Below, one piece after another: positions 62,018 to 64,000 of a DNA stretch of 64,000 nt. Location of the stretch: contig CANMJR010000009.1 in the NCBI GenBank assembly GCA_947498025.1, positions 22,539 through 86,538 on the forward strand. Reading direction: 5' to 3'. Source of the stretch: Helicobacteraceae bacterium. GTDB lineage: Bacteria; Campylobacterota; Campylobacteria; Campylobacterales; Sulfurimonadaceae. How positions within the stretch are numbered: the stretch's first letter is position 1; every line of letters begins with the position of its first letter. Below the pieces are notes generated by a model. It searched no databases. It saw nothing but the letters and a program-made list of their open reading frames with translations, and had not been told where the DNA came from. Made by a program: the position numbers and the translations under genes.

Positions 62018-62773
62018 ATGCAAGATAGAAGAAATGAGTTAGCAAAAAGATATATAAAAGATATAAAATCAGCAGATGTGTGGAGTGTTTTTAGAATAAT
62101 TGCAGATTTTGTCAAGGGTTTTGATGACTTAGGCGAGCTAGGACCATCCGTAACTATTTTTGGCAGTGCTAGAACAAAAGAGAATGATTTTTATTATAAT
62201 GAGGCTCAAAAGCTCGCTTTAATGCTTGCGAATAAAGGGTTTAATATAATAACAGGCGGTGGACCCGGAATTATGGAAGCTGCAAACAAAGGTGCAAAAG
62301 AGTGCCCGGATGTTGAGTCAGTTGGTCTGAATGTTGACCTTCCATATGAGCAAATAGCAAACAAATATACTACGAAAGAGCTCTCTTTTGACTACTTTTT
62401 TTCAAGAAAAGTAATGCTCGTTAAGTACTCAATCGCTTATGTAATCTTCCCTGGTGGATTTGGAACACTAGATGAATTTTTTGAAGCACTCACTTTGGTT
62501 CAAACTAAAAAAGTAACCGGAGTTAAAATTTTCGTAGTCGGTGTTGATTACTATAAGCCACTTCTTGATTTTTTAGAAAATAAATTGCAGCATAATGGAA
62601 TGATAGATGAAGAAGATTTGCATATTATACGATTGACAGATGATTTAGAGTGTGTTGCTAATGAAGTTGAAGAGTCGCTCTTGAAGCAGATAGAGATGTT
62701 GGAAGAGGTCGGATTGGAAAATACTAAATACTATAAATCCTTGTCTGACTTTAAAGACGAACAAAATATATAA
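62018..62773 (+). CDS. LOG-family (lysine decarboxylase-like) protein
   Basis: The 251-residue protein has TIFGSARTKENDFYY, ITGGGPGIMEAANKG and PGGFGTLDEFFEALTLVQ, the marks of the LOG/TIGR00730 family. Members cleave nucleoside monophosphates to free base and ribose phosphate; the old lysine decarboxylase label is misleading. It lies 1 base after fliY and 8 bases before mnmA. Confidence 0.92.
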   Translation: MQDRRNELAKRYIKDIKSADVWSVFRIIADFVKGFDDLGELGPSVTIFGSARTKENDFYYNEAQKLALMLANKGFNIITGGGPGIMEAANKGAKECPDVESVGLNVDLPYEQIANKYTTKELSFDYFFSRKVMLVKYSIAYVIFPGGFGTLDEFFEALTLVQTKKVTGVKIFVVGVDYYKPLLDFLENKLQHNGMIDEEDLHIIRLTDDLECVANEVEESLLKQIEMLEEVGLENTKYYKSLSDFKDEQNI

Positions 62774-62781
62774 GTAAAAAT

Positions 62782-63807
62782 ATGAAAAAAAAAGTTTTAA
62801 TTGGCATGAGCGGAGGAGTCGATTCAACGATTTCTGCACTCCTTTTAAAAGAGGAAGGGTATGAGGTAGAGGGTTTGTACATGAAACTTCACTCAAAACC
62901 GGGCTACCATGAAATACATCAGGCTCGTGCTCAAAAAGCTGCAGATTTTGTTGGCATAAAGCTTCATGTAATAGATTTGCAAGAGATATTTAATGAAAAG
63001 GTTTTTCAGCCATTTATAGATACATATGCAGAGGGTAAAACACCAAACCCTTGTGCTCTGTGCAATAGAAATCTGAAATTCGGTGAAATGGTTAAGTTTG
63101 CTGATAGTATCGAGGCTGCGTATATAGCGACCGGACACTACATAAAAACTGACGGAAAATATTTTTATGAGGCGGATGATGAGACAAAAGACCAGAGTTA
63201 CTTTTTGTTTTATGTTCAAAAAGATATTCTAGGAAGATTACTCTTTCCTCTTGGCGGTAAAAAAAAGAGTGATATTAAAGAGATGGCTTCTTCTATAGGG
63301 GGATTGGAATCTTTTGCATCTCAAGGTGAATCAACTGAAATATGCTTTGTTGAAACAACTTATACAGATTTGCTTAAAGATTTTGTAAATGTAGATTGCA
63401 TCGGTGAAGTTTTAGATAAAGATGGCAATGTAGTTGGTGAACACAAAGGTTACATGCACTATACAATCGGCAAAAGAAAAGGTTTTACTGTAAAGGGTGC
63501 TCATGACCCACACTATGTCGTAAGTATAGATGCACAAAAAAATCAGATAGTAGTTGGAAAAAGAGAGGATCTAGCATGTGAAAAAGTAGTGCTAAATAAC
63601 CTTAACATGTTTAAAGAGCAAAAAGAGTTTGATACAACAGTAAAGCTAAGATACAGAACACAAGCTGTACCTTGCCATGTGAAAATAATAAATGATCAAG
63701 CATTGGTTACATTAAAAGAGAGTGTTTTCGGTGTAGCAGTCGGTCAAGCTGCAGTATTCTATGATGACAATAAGCTGATTGGCGGCGGCTGGATAGCGGA
63801 AGCATAA
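62782..63807 (+). CDS. mnmA: tRNA-specific 2-thiouridylase
   Basis: MnmA thiolates U34 in tRNAs for Lys, Glu and Gln. The 341 residues have the ATP PP-loop GMSGGVDST (8-16), the catalytic Cys in TPNPCALCNRNLKFGEM, ATGHYIK, KDQSYFLF and the second region ESTEICFVE. The substrate tRNAs Glu and Lys are encoded at 13.5 kb. It is the last full gene of the window. Confidence 0.96.
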   Translation: MKKKVLIGMSGGVDSTISALLLKEEGYEVEGLYMKLHSKPGYHEIHQARAQKAADFVGIKLHVIDLQEIFNEKVFQPFIDTYAEGKTPNPCALCNRNLKFGEMVKFADSIEAAYIATGHYIKTDGKYFYEADDETKDQSYFLFYVQKDILGRLLFPLGGKKKSDIKEMASSIGGLESFASQGESTEICFVETTYTDLLKDFVNVDCIGEVLDKDGNVVGEHKGYMHYTIGKRKGFTVKGAHDPHYVVSIDAQKNQIVVGKREDLACEKVVLNNLNMFKEQKEFDTTVKLRYRTQAVPCHVKIINDQALVTLKESVFGVAVGQAAVFYDDNKLIGGGWIAEA

Positions 63808-63892
63808 CACCAAATAAATTCTTATTCTATAAACTTTTAAATTTTATAAACAATCCCCACAAAATTTAAGAATCCTTTAAGCAACAACCCCC

Positions 63893-63898
63893 TATAAT
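63893..63898 (+). promoter_or_regulatory. probable rRNA operon promoter (-10) and leader
   Basis: CCCTATAATTCCCGTCC gives a consensus -10 followed by a GC-rich discriminator, the usual form of growth-rate-controlled stable RNA promoters. The leader that follows contains GATCATTGAAAACTGAGCAA, which resembles leaders found before 16S rRNA. The rRNA itself would start beyond base 64000, so this is inference. Confidence 0.5.
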
Positions 63899-64000
63899 TC
63901 CCGTCCACAAACACAGAGACCTAAAGTTTAGGACTAGAGAAACTTCAAGTAGAAGTCATCGGGATGAGTTTGAGATCATTGAAAACTGAGCAAGTAAATA

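Overview
The window is bacterial chromosome from the Campylobacterota (the former Epsilonproteobacteria), most like a Sulfurimonas-type free-living member. The DNA is AT-rich. Several gene strings have the order known from Campylobacter jejuni: gyrA-flgP-flgQ-flgR-asd on the minus strand; an M23 peptidase-lpxC-tsaB-thrB-ylxR-infB-rbfA-rimP run; and sppA / amidohydrolase / aroQ-folK-flhF-flhG-orf-fliA-fliM-fliY ending near mnmA. A CosR/HsrA-type regulator, a futalosine-type menaquinone gene and a ppx-ferredoxin pair agree with this. Assignment to the genus is inference.

Layout. 1-7.8 kb (minus): a partial radical SAM gene, hemE, a UPF0114 membrane protein, asd, flgR, flgQ, flgP and gyrA. 8-11 kb (plus): two ammonium transporters around a PII gene. 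11-13.4 kb: tonB, then a potassium channel with an RCK domain and a 99-residue partner in visibly more GC-rich DNA. 13.5-13.65 kb: tRNA-Glu and tRNA-Lys. 13.8-15.7 kb (minus): a small metal-related group (His-rich exported peptide, HupE-like permease, DUF6488-like protein) followed by a DUF3147-like gene broken by an in-frame TGA. 15.9-28 kb (plus): two Bat-type (MoxR/von Willebrand A) gene sets in tandem, separated by CsgG-like and LPP20-like lipoproteins. 28-38.4 kb: tyrA, a GGDEF cyclase, bamA, ppx, ferredoxin, a histidine kinase with an HsrA/CosR regulator, folB and plsY. 38.5-53.5 kb (plus): nadA-nadC, flhB, a DHH phosphoesterase, M23 peptidase, lpxC, translation factors, ribD, ubiE/menG, xseA and an FmdE-like protein. 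53.5-55.8 kb (minus): sppA and an aminofutalosine-deaminase-like gene. 55.9-63.8 kb (plus): aroQ, folK, flagellar control and switch genes, a LOG-family gene and mnmA. The last 190 bases carry a promoter and look like an rRNA operon leader.

How the genes work together. Flagellar genes sit in three places: FlgP/Q/R at 3-5 kb, FlhB at 40 kb and FlhF/FlhG/FliA/FliM/FliY at 57-62 kb. Nitrogen uptake is an Amt-PII-Amt unit. The cell envelope is served by BamA, TonB, LpxC, PlsY, the M23 peptidase and the two Bat systems.

The most unusual features are (1) a dispersed, modular hairpin-rich intergenic repeat present as three copies and a fragment (222-449, 11778-11966, 54443-54585), with covarying stem arms and a movable inner hairpin module; (2) the duplicated Bat locus with a conserved overlapping gene junction; and (3) an HsrA/CosR regulator with an intact phospho-acceptor aspartate beside a histidine kinase gene.
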